From NCBI GenBank assembly GCA_963805795.1, contig CAWDVG010000001.1, forward strand, positions 372,001 to 436,000: 64,000 nt of DNA, written 5' to 3'. Positions 28,166 to 37,864 of this stretch are shown in pieces (within the stretch, counting starts at the first letter, position 1; each line of letters opens with the position of its first letter). The notes under the pieces were generated by a model that was given only the letters and a program-made list of their open reading frames with translations, did no database searches and was not told the origin of the DNA. Origin of the DNA: CAWARU01 sp963805795 (GTDB lineage: Bacteria > Pseudomonadota > Gammaproteobacteria > UBA6186 > Azoamicaceae). A program made the translations under genes and the position numbers.

Positions 28166-29080
28166 TTAATTAACGCGATTCTCAACTTTCTCATGGTTGC
28201 ACCAATAGGTCAAATTGAAGTGGCGGGTTTCCAAGTCGTTTTCGATATACACACCTACTGTGTGGGATAAAATTTTCCTTGTAATACGGTTCGTAAGGGA
28301 TAAAAGTGTACGGGCTCGTGCCTTCTCTATGTGAAATCGGTCTGTCAATTGGCCTATAACTGTTTCGACCAAACGTCGTATCGACACTAACCACTTAATG
28401 AGTTTTTCACTTCTTTCTTCTTTCATGTTGGAGCGTACTGCCGTTTGCAAATTAATTCCAGTAAATTGACGTAACTCATTTTGATACTCAGATCCAATCA
28501 ATCCTTTATCTGCCACCAATATTCCGTTTATTTCTTGTGCGATATCCCACAGTGATTCTCTTTCATCTATATTTGCTGGCGTAATTGTTATATCGGTGAT
28601 TGTTCCTTCAGAATTAATCAACACATTGCCTTTAAATCCATAATATCTTTCTCCCTTTGATGCACAATACCCAAACGCTGCTTCTCCTTTAAAAATAGAA
28701 CTAAAATGGGCTCTTTTAAAATGACAAACAGGCATAGGAAATCCGTCACATAAGTGAAGTTGATCTGAGAAAGAGCCTAATTCTTTTGCTAACATTTTTT
28801 GCATCTTTTGTTTAACTGCCCATAAATTTGCAGCATGTTTAGCAAAATTTGCACGCGAACCGAGATTAGGGAACCAAGATAACCAATGATTTGAGAAATA
28901 TTCCCAAGTTCCTTTATCTGTATCAATTCTGAAAAATTCAGCTACTATCTCCATCGTAATGACTTCACTGTCCGATAATTTTGGTTCAAAACCCCTTTGT
29001 CTTAATTTTTGTTGTGCAACTAATTCCAACATCTCATCTACCAAACAATAAACAGAAATGATAAAGTCTTCCATCGACAT
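28166..29080 (-). CDS. IS982-family transposase, intact copy
   Basis: A 304-residue DDE transposase. The N-terminus MEDFIISVYCLVDEML and SDSEVITMEIVAEF, and the catalytic region with CDGFPMPVCH, YGFKGNVLINSEG and ITPANIDERE, then ILVADKGLIGSEYQ, are those of IS982-type transposases. The C-terminus has IRRLVETVIGQLTDRFHIEK. It forms the left boundary of the island between icmO and dotA; a second copy of the same element lies at 35185-38096 in the same orientation. Confidence 0.88.
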   Translation of the reverse strand: MSMEDFIISVYCLVDEMLELVAQQKLRQRGFEPKLSDSEVITMEIVAEFFRIDTDKGTWEYFSNHWLSWFPNLGSRANFAKHAANLWAVKQKMQKMLAKELGSFSDQLHLCDGFPMPVCHFKRAHFSSIFKGEAAFGYCASKGERYYGFKGNVLINSEGTITDITITPANIDERESLWDIAQEINGILVADKGLIGSEYQNELRQFTGINLQTAVRSNMKEERSEKLIKWLVSIRRLVETVIGQLTDRFHIEKARARTLLSLTNRITRKILSHTVGVYIENDLETRHFNLTYWCNHEKVENRVN

Positions 29081-29172
29081 AGCTTGCTTCCCTTGTATAT
29101 TTGATCAGGAAAACCAAATTTACACGAGTTAGCTATGTCGTTCAACTTATGTTAAAAGTTGAGAATGGCGTT
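28172..29172 (-). mobile_element. IS982-type insertion sequence, left copy
   Basis: Ends are AACGCGATTCTCAACTTT (28172) and, on the other side, the reverse complement of AACGCCATTCTCAACTTT (ending 29172), an 18-base inverted repeat with one mismatch. The transposase fills the interior. No clear target duplication flanks it, which fits recombination between copies or an old insertion. Confidence 0.8.
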
Positions 29173-29370
29173 TACTTCTTATTTTGGCAAGAGTAGACTG
29201 TTCTGGTGATATTATGGCTTTTAGGGTTAAAAACGATTTTCGTTAAGGTTTCTTTGCGTTTTTCATGGGACTTTACGATTCGGGTGTGAAAATGCATTGT
29301 AATTTTGGAACTATGGTTGATTTTGATACTAACCTTTATGCTTGTTAAACTAAGTTTGGTGAATAAGGTC

Positions 29371-30138
29371 ATGTGTAGAACTCTTTTTATATTGTTTTTG
29401 TCTATGTCAACATTAATGACCTCTTTGGTATTGGCGGAGTCAAATACGCACCATCATTTTGACGCTGTGATCTTTGATTGTGATGGAGTGCTTGTTGATA
29501 CAGAAAATTTGAAATTTTTATCTTGGAAAGAATCGTTGAAACAATACGGAGTACATTTTACTTTGGATGAGTATATCCCTCTTGTAGGTTATAGCTCACG
29601 ACACATCCTTGAGAGTATTTTATCTAAAAAGAAAATTGATTTACCAATGGCCGAAATTTTGGATAAAAAAACCAAATACTACAAAACCTTAAAAGCGCAA
29701 AATAGCTATCCGATCCAATCAGCCGTTGACTTTGTCAAAAAATTATCTCTTCAAAAAAATAAATTGAAAATCAAATTGGCCTTAGCCTCGTCCGCACCCA
29801 AGGAGGAGATTATGCGGAATCTTGAAGCAATAGGTCTAGAAAAAGTTTTTGACGCCATTATTTCTGGGGAGGATGATCTAAAGGATATTTACGATAAAGA
29901 TGGAACTAATAAACCTAAGCCTTATATTTATCAACGATTGGCCATGTGGTTAAAAGTAAAACCGGAAAATTGCGTTGTTTTTGAAGATACAAGCGCTGGT
30001 GTTACTGCTGCTGCAACAGCTGGCATGTACGTATTTGCTGTACCTAATGAGTTGACTTTACACCAGGATTTTTCTAAGGCAACACGAATATTAAAAAGTT
30101 TAACTGAGCTGGACATCAATTTTGTTAATGGCGAATAG
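29371..30138 (+). CDS. HAD-superfamily phosphatase with signal peptide (beta-phosphoglucomutase-like)
   Basis: Start at ATG 29371 gives 255 residues with a hydrophobic leader (CRTLFILFLSMSTLMTSLVLA). The frame is open upstream to 29305, but this start makes a clean signal sequence. HAD motif I is FDCDGVLVDTE, motif II LALASSAPKEEI, motif III the Lys in NKPKPYIYQRLA, motif IV VVFEDTSAGVTAAATAG. The cap is helical, as in beta-phosphoglucomutase and phosphoglycolate phosphatase. Enzymes of this subfamily are normally cytosolic; an exported one inside a Dot/Icm-associated island may act in the periplasm or outside. Substrate unknown. Confidence 0.8.
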   Translation: MCRTLFILFLSMSTLMTSLVLAESNTHHHFDAVIFDCDGVLVDTENLKFLSWKESLKQYGVHFTLDEYIPLVGYSSRHILESILSKKKIDLPMAEILDKKTKYYKTLKAQNSYPIQSAVDFVKKLSLQKNKLKIKLALASSAPKEEIMRNLEAIGLEKVFDAIISGEDDLKDIYDKDGTNKPKPYIYQRLAMWLKVKPENCVVFEDTSAGVTAAATAGMYVFAVPNELTLHQDFSKATRILKSLTELDINFVNGE

Positions 30139-30293
30139 AGGAAACAGGGGCTTTTGTATTGTTTATTATACGCTAAATGGTCGATGAGCGAGTATGTAAT
30201 TAAATGATGCGATTTTTGTACAACCTTAAAGGTCCTTGAGCAATAAGAATCTATTTATGTAAATTCTTTTGTTAAATTTGAAGGAGAGTTTTT

Positions 30294-33014
30294 ATGAAGG
30301 TTATACATTTTTTATTGCAATTTGGAAAGGGAAAACTAGGTTTCATTACGCGTCCTACTTCACCTCATTACCAACATCAAGTGCCATATTTATTTAGGCA
30401 GCCAAGCACCGTATACAGTAGCAGACATACGCTACAAGTTGACTCTTCTTTCACACGTAATGCCAGAAAAAGTATCATTAATGCCAAGCATACAGGAATC
30501 ATTTCTGGACATAGCAACACAAATACAAAAGCTTTAAAACAATCCACTCCGATGTTATTTAGTGGTAGTCTTAGTAGTAGTCAAAAAAATTATCAAAATG
30601 GTTATTTGCATCACCATAGAACTTTTAGCACTAATAGTGGTTATAAGAAAGCTTCTGAGTATGCTTATAGGACTGTAAAATTTATTGCTAGCTCTGTTTT
30701 GTCTGGTTATATAACTTATATGTTCCTAAAACCAGTCGTTGAAAAAGATGAAAAGGAAAAAGAAGATGAGAGACGCACTAAATATCGTAATATGCATATG
30801 AATAGCATAGAAATAAAAATTAAAACTCCTAAAGGACATGTTGAACGAGGCAATGTATTAAAAACATTAAGGAAAGAAGTTAGAGACGCATCCAAGAACA
30901 ATTCAGATGGTATTATTACTATTTTGGTGGCTGGTAACTCTGGAACAGGAAAGTCTGTGTTTGCAATCGATTACGCGAAAGACTGGCATAAGAAACGACA
31001 TAGTGAGGAGCTTGCTACAGAATGGATTATTGGCGCTGAAAATGAGCGTGAAACAATAAGAAACTATCTAAGTTTTGCTAAAAATGAATTGCAAATTGAT
31101 ACAAACGGGAAAACCTTAAAGACCGTCATATATGAGGTTAATGATGAATTAAAAAAACGGCCTGCTTGGGTTTTGATTTTTGATAACGTTGATAAGTATT
31201 CGTCCATAGAAGAATACTTACCGAAATCACCACAAATTGGAGGAGGGCAAATTTTGGTTACATCTAAGGAAAACATGTCGGATTTTCCTAAAAAATGCAT
31301 AAAAATCGACTTAAATGCTGATGACAATAAAATTTCTCTTGTACAGACTCGTAAGATGTTCTTAACTTTAAATGACAATGATAAGAGATATGAGAATAGT
31401 TCTGCACACATTGATGCCGTAGTTGTAAAACTTAAAGGTTCTATAACAGCCATAAAAACCTTCGCATTATTTGTTAATAGCAAGCCAAAAGACAATACGT
31501 TCAATTTTGAACAAGAATGTGAAAGCATTATTTCCGATTTAGAAGGAAAAAACGCCAATCAAAGCGTAGATGATGTGCTTTATAAACGGATTTTTGGTTA
31601 CGTATCAGAAGAGAGTCGTATGCTTCTATCCGTATCAAAATTCTTTTATCCGGACAGAATTAGTGAAAAAATGCTTTCTCAGGCTTTTGAACAAGTTAAG
31701 GAACAAAAGCATCAACGCAACTTTCTAGCAGTTTATAATGAATTAATAGGTTTTGGTTTAATTGAAGAAGTAGAAGACGGAAATGAAAGTAAGATATTAA
31801 AAATACATCGCTCTTTAAACAAGTACTTATTTGACGATCAGAGTACTAGAGTAACAAGTGAAGACTTGCTCAAAGTAACAAAAAAATTACATGGCTCGAA
31901 TGTTTTCGATGCTAAGAACGAGGAAAAAAATGGACTTTTTTATTTGCATTTTTCGGGCATTCTTGACGATAAGTATGATGGTTTTTTATCTCCCATTGTA
32001 ATAGCTGAAATAGCAACTATGGTTGGTGGCTCTTATGAATATATTGGATGGTGGGATCATTCAAGCATGGAAAGATGGATAAAAGATCTAAAGAAAACAA
32101 TTTCTTATATTGAAAACTTAAAATCACAGGATGATCAAAAAGCTAACATTCCAAGATTAAACCTTTTACTTGCAGAAAACTATAAATGTCTTAGTAAAGC
32201 TCATTTCTTTTATCTGAAAAGCAATTTTGATCTAGCTGAAATTCAATTGAATCAGGCAATCACAAGCTTGAATGTTGCGACCGTTGGAGTACCCGGTTCG
32301 AATAATAACGTATTGAAGCAAATTTTAGAAAGGAATCGCGTTTCTGCGCTATTAGAGAAAGTAATAGCTGAAGAGTCAACTAATATTGAGGTTGATTTAA
32401 ATACTGTAATTTCTGGTTATAAAGAACGTCTCAAGTATAAGTGTAACGATAATACAACAGATGAAAAAAACACCATTATTTGTAAAGATAGATTAGCGAG
32501 GGCATATATTGAAAAAGCGAAACGAGAATCTTCATCAGTAAATAGAAAAAAATATCTTGATCATGCTCTTTATCATTTGACTGGTGAGAATAAGGAGCTA
32601 ATTGATCAAGATGATCAAAACGTTGCCGATGGTTTGTGCGTTTTGGATGCGCACAAAAAACTTGCGGATAAAAAAGAGCCTTATATTCGTGAGGATGAAA
32701 ACTATGTCACGCTTGCAATGATACACCTGGAATCCAAAAGGTTTGATGCTGCAAGAAATGCCTTGGAAATGGCAATTAAAAAAAATAAACATAAAAGAGA
32801 CATAGTAGAAGGAGATATCCACTATTATATGTCTGTGCTTGATTATAATCAGTGTAAATACACGTCGTGTGACAAAGAAATTCGAGTATGTATTGACATT
32901 TTTGAAAATTTGTATATGGCTGGCTCAATACATTTAAAGAACGCTCAGACATTACAAAAGAAAAATGATTGCTTTGTATTGCCTCAAAAATTGATCGCCA
33001 AGTTTAAAAATTAA
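30294..33014 (+). CDS. STAND/NB-ARC-like NTPase with TPR-like C-terminus and membrane anchor; candidate effector
   Basis: A 906-residue protein behind a good ribosome site (GAAGGAGAG). Residues 1-125 are basic and rich in Ser, Thr, His and Tyr with almost no acids, and contain HHHRTFSTNSGYKK (107-119). A single membrane helix follows (about 129-147), then an acidic linker. The NTPase has Walker A AGNSGTGKSVFAID (213), Walker B WVLIFDNVD (292) and the sensor strand GGGQILVTSK (316), the order of NB-ARC proteins, with a winged-helix-like region at about 430-520. Residues 600-900 are helical repeats resembling TPRs. The leader plus helix resembles a mitochondrial inner-membrane presequence. A Dot/Icm effector acting on host mitochondria is an inference. 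Confidence 0.7.
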   Translation: MKVIHFLLQFGKGKLGFITRPTSPHYQHQVPYLFRQPSTVYSSRHTLQVDSSFTRNARKSIINAKHTGIISGHSNTNTKALKQSTPMLFSGSLSSSQKNYQNGYLHHHRTFSTNSGYKKASEYAYRTVKFIASSVLSGYITYMFLKPVVEKDEKEKEDERRTKYRNMHMNSIEIKIKTPKGHVERGNVLKTLRKEVRDASKNNSDGIITILVAGNSGTGKSVFAIDYAKDWHKKRHSEELATEWIIGAENERETIRNYLSFAKNELQIDTNGKTLKTVIYEVNDELKKRPAWVLIFDNVDKYSSIEEYLPKSPQIGGGQILVTSKENMSDFPKKCIKIDLNADDNKISLVQTRKMFLTLNDNDKRYENSSAHIDAVVVKLKGSITAIKTFALFVNSKPKDNTFNFEQECESIISDLEGKNANQSVDDVLYKRIFGYVSEESRMLLSVSKFFYPDRISEKMLSQAFEQVKEQKHQRNFLAVYNELIGFGLIEEVEDGNESKILKIHRSLNKYLFDDQSTRVTSEDLLKVTKKLHGSNVFDAKNEEKNGLFYLHFSGILDDKYDGFLSPIVIAEIATMVGGSYEYIGWWDHSSMERWIKDLKKTISYIENLKSQDDQKANIPRLNLLLAENYKCLSKAHFFYLKSNFDLAEIQLNQAITSLNVATVGVPGSNNNVLKQILERNRVSALLEKVIAEESTNIEVDLNTVISGYKERLKYKCNDNTTDEKNTIICKDRLARAYIEKAKRESSSVNRKKYLDHALYHLTGENKELIDQDDQNVADGLCVLDAHKKLADKKEPYIREDENYVTLAMIHLESKRFDAARNALEMAIKKNKHKRDIVEGDIHYYMSVLDYNQCKYTSCDKEIRVCIDIFENLYMAGSIHLKNAQTLQKKNDCFVLPQKLIAKFKN

Positions 33015-33042
33015 TATTTGATGCAGAGGGAGGAATGCTAAG

Positions 33043-33777
33043 ATGCCAAAAATCGTTGACCAAAAAATGTTGATTATTGGCGGCGGTTTAGTTGGTGTTG
33101 GTAAAACAACACATTTAAGGAAATTAAGTGAACGCATTGCTAATAGCATTTACATAGATAAGGACACCATCAACTTAGTGTTGCTAAACAAGGTTACTGC
33201 CGATTTGCCGCGAGTAAAAGCAGAAGAATATTCTTCTTCTAATTATCGTGAAAATGTTAAATCACAAACCTATAATATTATGTTAAAAGTAGCGGAAGAT
33301 AATTTGAAATGTAATAAAGTTGTAATTTTAGATGGTTATTTTGGTAATAAATTAATTGATTCCTTTTTGAATGGCTATCTTTCATCACCAAACTTTATCA
33401 CAAAGGTTATCTATTTTCACTGTTCAGGAAGCGTAGAATTTTCAAGACTATGCAAAAGAGGGTACAAGCGTGATGAAGAGAGATTGGAAAAATTTAGCTC
33501 TTTCCGTTATTCTGATGTAAGGAACCATTTAACAGGGTTTTCAAAGATACCGCATTTAGTTGTTGATACAGAAAAAAATTTAGAGGAAAACCTTGAAAAA
33601 ATATATCAGTATTTGACAACACCAGAAGCAACACCGTCTTTTATTGTGTCATCATTACCCAAGAAGGAAGCCCTGTTGACTGAAGAAACTGCTATGCTTG
33701 GGGTAGAAGGATTATCGAAGCTGTTCTCAGAAGAACATCAGAACTTAAATACATTGAGATTGAGATCTCGCCTGTAG
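33043..33777 (+). CDS. P-loop kinase-like ATPase
   Basis: A 244-residue protein 28 bases after the NTPase gene, so probably its operon partner. Walker A is GGLVGVGKTTHL (about residues 14-24); YIDKDTINLVLL and VVILDGYFGNKLID follow as in nucleoside/zeta-toxin-like P-loop kinases, and RLCKRGYKRDEERL could be the arginine-rich lid. The C-terminal 50 residues (after about 195) are not part of that fold and may be a localisation or secretion tail. Substrate unknown; polar zeta-like activity on host or bacterial metabolites is speculative. Confidence 0.6.
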   Translation: MPKIVDQKMLIIGGGLVGVGKTTHLRKLSERIANSIYIDKDTINLVLLNKVTADLPRVKAEEYSSSNYRENVKSQTYNIMLKVAEDNLKCNKVVILDGYFGNKLIDSFLNGYLSSPNFITKVIYFHCSGSVEFSRLCKRGYKRDEERLEKFSSFRYSDVRNHLTGFSKIPHLVVDTEKNLEENLEKIYQYLTTPEATPSFIVSSLPKKEALLTEETAMLGVEGLSKLFSEEHQNLNTLRLRSRL

Positions 33778-33986
33778 TGCATTCTGAAAAGACTTGAGTG
33801 CATTAGTAACGATACAAAATTTGTTAGAGTGCAACCCCTCTGCAATAATGGCACTGTATACAGCCAAAAATGCAAGGATGCCGCCATGTTTCACAGGGCT
33901 ACCTCATTATAAATGAGCAGATAAACTACATTATTATGCTCCTTTTACCAACAGGGTATGACAATCGCATGAAAACTCGATGAATT

Positions 33987-34150
33987 TTAATTTTTTAAAA
34001 TTCTGTCATTCGTATTAAAAGTTTCTTCCAATTTCTCACGATAGGCTACTTGCAAAAAAAGAGTTGGATCTTCTAACATGTCTTCTTCAGATTTTTCTTT
34101 CGATGCAGCTAAATCTTTGGCTATAATAATATTTGGTAAAGGAATTTTCG
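33987..34150 (-). pseudogene. C-terminal remnant of an unidentified gene
   Basis: About 54 codons are open and end in TAA at 33987; composition (LAASKEKSEEDMLED, REKLEETF) is protein-like. No start with a ribosome site is visible; upstream the frame runs into the paired IS-like ends at 34151-34210, which probably truncated it. Confidence 0.3.
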
Positions 34151-34210
34151 AGAGTGTTTAAATAACTGTGTGTACCTTATTCTGGCGCACACACAGTTTA
34201 GTGAACACTC
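34151..34210. repeat. Pair of abutting IS-like terminal inverted repeats
   Basis: AGTGTTTAAATAACTGTGTG (34153 on) faces the reverse complement AGTGTTCACTAAACTGTGTG (ending 34209) with only a few bases between. Ends of this form are known from IS256-type elements, so this looks like a deletion derivative without transposase. Confidence 0.4.
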
Positions 34211-34347
34211 CCAATTTTTTAATTTCAAAACCTGACTGGAACGCCTCATGAAGCCCGAGAATTCGACATGAATCAACGGTTTTTTAATATGAAATTATTT
34301 CTAAAACACTAAAGTTTTTGATAATGTAAGATTAACTATTTGATATT

Positions 34348-34512
34348 TTAACATAAATCGTTAACGTATTTCATTGCTTGTTTAAAAATCACAAGGATAT
34401 CCTCCGGTTTACGTTCGTCCAAGCTTTTTAGTGCCGTTTGTTCTATCTTAAGTTTGGTTAATGCTAGTGCAGTGCGTAACTTTTCTGCGATATCCGTATT
34501 ATCAGACGTCAT
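34348..34512 (-). CDS. Small hypothetical protein, 54 residues
   Basis: ATG 34512 is preceded on the minus strand by AAGGAAAACATAAT, a well-placed ribosome site. The product starts MTSDNTDIAEKLRTALALTK and continues ALKSLDERKPEDILVIFKQA, ending in NDLC. It is predicted almost wholly helical and has no membrane segment. I do not recognise it. It lies inside the IS-bounded island. Confidence 0.45.
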   Translation of the reverse strand: MTSDNTDIAEKLRTALALTKLKIEQTALKSLDERKPEDILVIFKQAMKYVNDLC

Positions 34513-34697
34513 ATTATGTTTTCCTTAAAAAATAAAACGAATAAAATTCCAACCATTGGAATAAGAGTGGTAAGCGCTAAATCATCATGTGTCAAACAAA
34601 GATGTAATTACACCAGTTACTAGCCAGTGACTATTCACTTCGTATATTGAAATAACTCCTGCATTTTTGAAGGTCTTATGCTCAGACGTCCCCTCAT

Positions 34698-35123
34698 TTA
34701 CACAACCCCTAAAATTGTAGAAATTTCTTTGCTTTCCAAGATTAGATCACTGAATGCATCCATTAATTTTTTGGCTGTTTCATAAGCCATTTTTTCTAAT
34801 CTTCCAAAGATAATACAACCTTGCTTAAATAAAGATAACGTCCTTTTTTTGCTGGTGCTGGCCTTTAAATATTTATCTAACCCAATCTTTTCGCAAGATG
34901 CACCTAACAAAGTTAATAAAATCGTAGCCAAAGCACTAATCAATAGTATACGATCCCTACGCACTGGACTTTTAACATGAGTTGCATGCAACCCCATCCC
35001 AAAATGAATGTCCTTGGTATCCCTAAACTGAGGCTCACATCCCCACCTTTTGGAATACCAGGAAATTAGACCAGAGCATGATAATGTTTCATCAGAAGAA
35101 ACAATACACCACGGTTGCTTCAT
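34698..35123 (-). pseudogene. IS4-type transposase, C-terminal fragment
   Basis: 141 residues with WYSKRWGCEPQFRDTKDIHF and GMGLHATHVKSPVRRDRILL, the Y-(2)-R-(3)-E-like C-terminal signature region of IS4-group transposases (here Y-x-x-R-W-x-x-E in slightly altered form, with Q for the usual E-x-F context), and a helical tail. The N-terminal DDE part is absent; the IS982-type copy begins 60 bases upstream of it. Confidence 0.7.
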
Positions 35124-35203
35124 GCCTTTTTGATGCTTAATGGTGTCATTCCGGTGAAGCAGCCTAGTACAAATTAATCAATAGAACGCCATTCTCAACT
35201 TTC

Positions 35204-36095
35204 TCATGGTTGCACCAATAGGTCAAATTGAAGTGGCGGGTTTCCAAGTCGTTTTCGATATACACACCTACTGTGTGAGATAAAATTTTCCTTGTAATAC
35301 GGTTCGTAAGGGATAAAAGTGTACGGGCTCGTGCCTTCTCTATGTGAAATCGGTCTGTCAATTGGCCTATAACTGTTTCGACCAAACGTCGTATCGACAC
35401 CTAACCACTTAATGAGTTTTTCACTTCTTTCTTCTTTCATGTTGGAGCATACTGCCGTTTGCAAATTAATTCCAGTAAATTGACGTAACTCATTTTGATA
35501 CTCAGAATCCAATCAATCCTTTATCTGCCACCAATATTCCGTTTATTTCTTGTGCGATATCCCACAGTGATTCTCTTTCATCTATATTTGCTGGCGTAAT
35601 TGTTATATCGGTGATTGTTCCTTCAGAATTAATCAACACATTGCCTTTAAATCCATAATATCTTTCTCCCTTTGATGCACAATACCCAAACGCTGCTTCT
35701 CCTTTAAAAATAGAACTAAAATGGGCTCTTTTAAAATGACAAACAGGCATAGGAAATCCGTCACATAAGTGAAGTTGATCTGAGAAAGAGCCTAATTCTT
35801 TTGCTAACATTTTTTGCATCTTTTGTTTCACTGCCCATAAATTTGCAGCATGTTTAGCAAAATTTGCACGCGAACCGAGATTAGGGAACCAAGATAACCA
35901 ATGATTTGAGAAATATTCCCAAGTTCCTTTATCTGTATCAATTCTGAAAAATTCAGCTACTATCCCCATCGTAATGACTTCACTGTCCGATAATTTTGGT
36001 TCAAAACCCCTTTGTCTTAATTTTTGTTGTGCAACTAATTTCAACATTTCATCTACCAAACAATAAACAGAAATGATAAAGTCTTCCATTGACAT
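35204..36095 (-). pseudogene. IS982-family transposase, frameshifted copy
   Basis: Nearly identical to the intact copy at 28166-29080, but with one extra A near 35506 and one extra C near 35401, each shifting the frame (after VADKGLIG and after IKWLVS-equivalent codons). The start codon and first 197 residues are intact. Either decay or sequencing error. The ISAs1-type insertion lies upstream of the start, separating the gene from its outer end. Confidence 0.85.
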
Positions 36096-36283
36096 AGCTT
36101 GCTTACCTTGTATATTTGATCAGGAAAACCAAATTTACACGCAGGGCTATCGCGCTAACCTATGACGTATATGCACGTAATATGTCACCAAAAGCCAACC
36201 TAATGAAATCCTTTCCTCAAAAATGAGACGCTAACGCGCACTATTTAGTAGCCACATACTTCGAAATAAGAAATTACTGACCA

Positions 36284-36316
36284 CCTGCCGTCATCCCCGC
36301 GAAAGCGGGGATCCAG
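36284..36316. repeat. Palindromic repeat (GTCATCCCCGC-type), left copy
   Basis: CCGTCATCCCCGCGAAAGCG followed by GGGATCCAG folds into a strong CCCCGC-GAAA-GCGGGG hairpin. Its inverted twin is at 37865-37897. It forms the inner end of the long inverted repeat. Confidence 0.85.
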
Positions 36317-36392
36317 TAGGTTAAAATTAGACTTAATTCAGATTCTGTTTTGTGACACAATACTTTCATTTTAAAAACATGGAATAAAGTAT

Positions 36393-37532
36393 ATGTTTTC
36401 AATCTCAGAATCTTTCTTGAAACATTTTGAAAATTTACAAGACCCTAGGATGAAAAATAATCATAACAAAAGACACTCTCTTACAGATATATTGGTATTA
36501 ACGATATTGGCTGTTATTTGTGGCGCAGAAAGTTGGGTTGATGTTGAAGAATTTGGGGATCTTAAGCAAGGATGGCTAGAAACATTTCTTTCTCTTCCAA
36601 ACGGTATCCCCTCGCATGATACTATAGGTGGCGTATTTGCAAGGTTATCTCCCGAAACGTTACAAGATTCATTTTTATCTTGGATTAACTCACTCGTTGA
36701 GATCAGCAACGGTGAAATAATAGCCATTGATGGAAAAACCTTAAGGCATTCTTATGGCCGGGCTATTAATCGAAAAGCTATTCATATGATAAGTGCGTGG
36801 GCTTGCAACAATAAACTTGTGTTGGGGCAAATGAAGGTTGATGAAAAATCTAATGAAATTACTGCCATTCCGGAATTGCTTAAAATGATTGATATAAAAG
36901 GTTGTACAATTACAATTGATGCAATGGGGACACAAAAGGAAATTGCAAAACAAATAATCCAACAAGAAGCCGACTATATTTTAGCCCTAAAGGGTAATCA
37001 AGGAATTCCACACATGGTTGTTGAAGATTATTTTCAAAAGGGGTTAAAGAATAATTTTCTAGGGATCAATTTTGATTATTTTGAAGAGATAGATAAGGAT
37101 CATGGCAGAATCGAGATTAGAAAATGCTGGATGGTTTCTGATTTAAAGTGGCTATACGATAGAATATTTTGGAGCGGGTTAAAGAGTGTTGGAATGGTTC
37201 AATCTACCAGAATTATCGATGACAAAGAGACGACAGAAACAAGATTTTATCTCATAAGCTTTGATAATGATGCTGAAAGGTTTGGGAGATCGGTGCGTAG
37301 CCATTGGCAAGTAGAGGCTTTACATTGGAGTTTGGACGTTAGCTTCAATGAAGACGATTGTACGGTTAGAAAAGGAAATGCTGCAGAAAATTTTAGCACC
37401 ATAAGAAGGATTGCACTTAATTTATTAAAAAAAGAAGATTCACGGAAGGTAGGCATAAAAACAAAGCGAAAAAAATGCGGATGGAGTAATCAATATTTGC
37501 TTAAGGTTTTATCACTAGCTTCATCTTCGTAA
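36393..37532 (+). CDS. ISAs1-family transposase
   Basis: A 379-residue DDE transposase: N-terminal FENLQDPRMKNNHNKRHSL, TDILVLTILAVICGAESW and FLSLPNGIPSHDTIGGVFAR (DUF4338/H-repeat type), IAIDGKTLRHSY with the first Asp, TIDAMGTQKEIAKQI with the second, and HWQVEALHWSLDVSFNEDDC with the Glu region. All motifs are intact. It is followed 33 bases later by the GIY-YIG gene. Confidence 0.92.
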   Translation: MFSISESFLKHFENLQDPRMKNNHNKRHSLTDILVLTILAVICGAESWVDVEEFGDLKQGWLETFLSLPNGIPSHDTIGGVFARLSPETLQDSFLSWINSLVEISNGEIIAIDGKTLRHSYGRAINRKAIHMISAWACNNKLVLGQMKVDEKSNEITAIPELLKMIDIKGCTITIDAMGTQKEIAKQIIQQEADYILALKGNQGIPHMVVEDYFQKGLKNNFLGINFDYFEEIDKDHGRIEIRKCWMVSDLKWLYDRIFWSGLKSVGMVQSTRIIDDKETTETRFYLISFDNDAERFGRSVRSHWQVEALHWSLDVSFNEDDCTVRKGNAAENFSTIRRIALNLLKKEDSRKVGIKTKRKKCGWSNQYLLKVLSLASSS

Positions 37533-37565
37533 GGATAATAATTTGTCATTAAAGATTTAAATATT

Positions 37566-37856
37566 ATGAAGCAAGGGTATGTATATATTTTAGCGAGCAA
37601 AAGAAGTGGGACTTTATATGTAGGGGTAACTGCAGATTTGCTTAGGAGAGTTTACGAGCATAAAACTAATATTGTTGAGGGATTTACGAAAAAATATAAC
37701 GTTAAAAATTTAGTATATTATGAAGTCACACCAAGCCTAATGAGTGCGATCGAGAGAGAAAAGCAATTGAAAAGATGGAATAGGTCTTGGAAAATAAAGA
37801 TAATTGAAGAATTTAATCCAACATGGCGCGATTTATATAATGAAATTGCGAAATAA
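37566..37856 (+). CDS. GIY-YIG nuclease-superfamily protein (UPF0213-like)
   Basis: A 96-residue protein with GYVYILASKRSGTLYVGVTA (Y-V-Y-I ... Y-V-G form of GIY-YIG), RRVYEHK (catalytic Arg/His), and the Glu in SAIEREKQLKRWNR. Small GIY-YIG proteins are frequently found next to the same GTCATCCCCGCGAAAGC palindrome in many genomes, which is the case here (right copy at 37865-37897). It may be a passenger that helps spread the unit. Confidence 0.88.
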   Translation: MKQGYVYILASKRSGTLYVGVTADLLRRVYEHKTNIVEGFTKKYNVKNLVYYEVTPSLMSAIEREKQLKRWNRSWKIKIIEEFNPTWRDLYNEIAK

Positions 37857-37864
37857 TTTATTCT

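Larger units (their letters stand above)
33778..34347. other. Non-coding and decayed stretch
   Basis: No complete gene seen. On the minus strand 34150-33987 reads IPLPNIIIAKDLAASKEKSE and then VAYREKLEETFN before a stop, probably the 3' end of a lost gene. A pair of facing IS-like ends is at 34151-34210. Confidence 0.4.

Noticed and set aside
34698..35123. Functional transposase
   Set aside because: Only the C-terminal third of an IS4-type enzyme is present.
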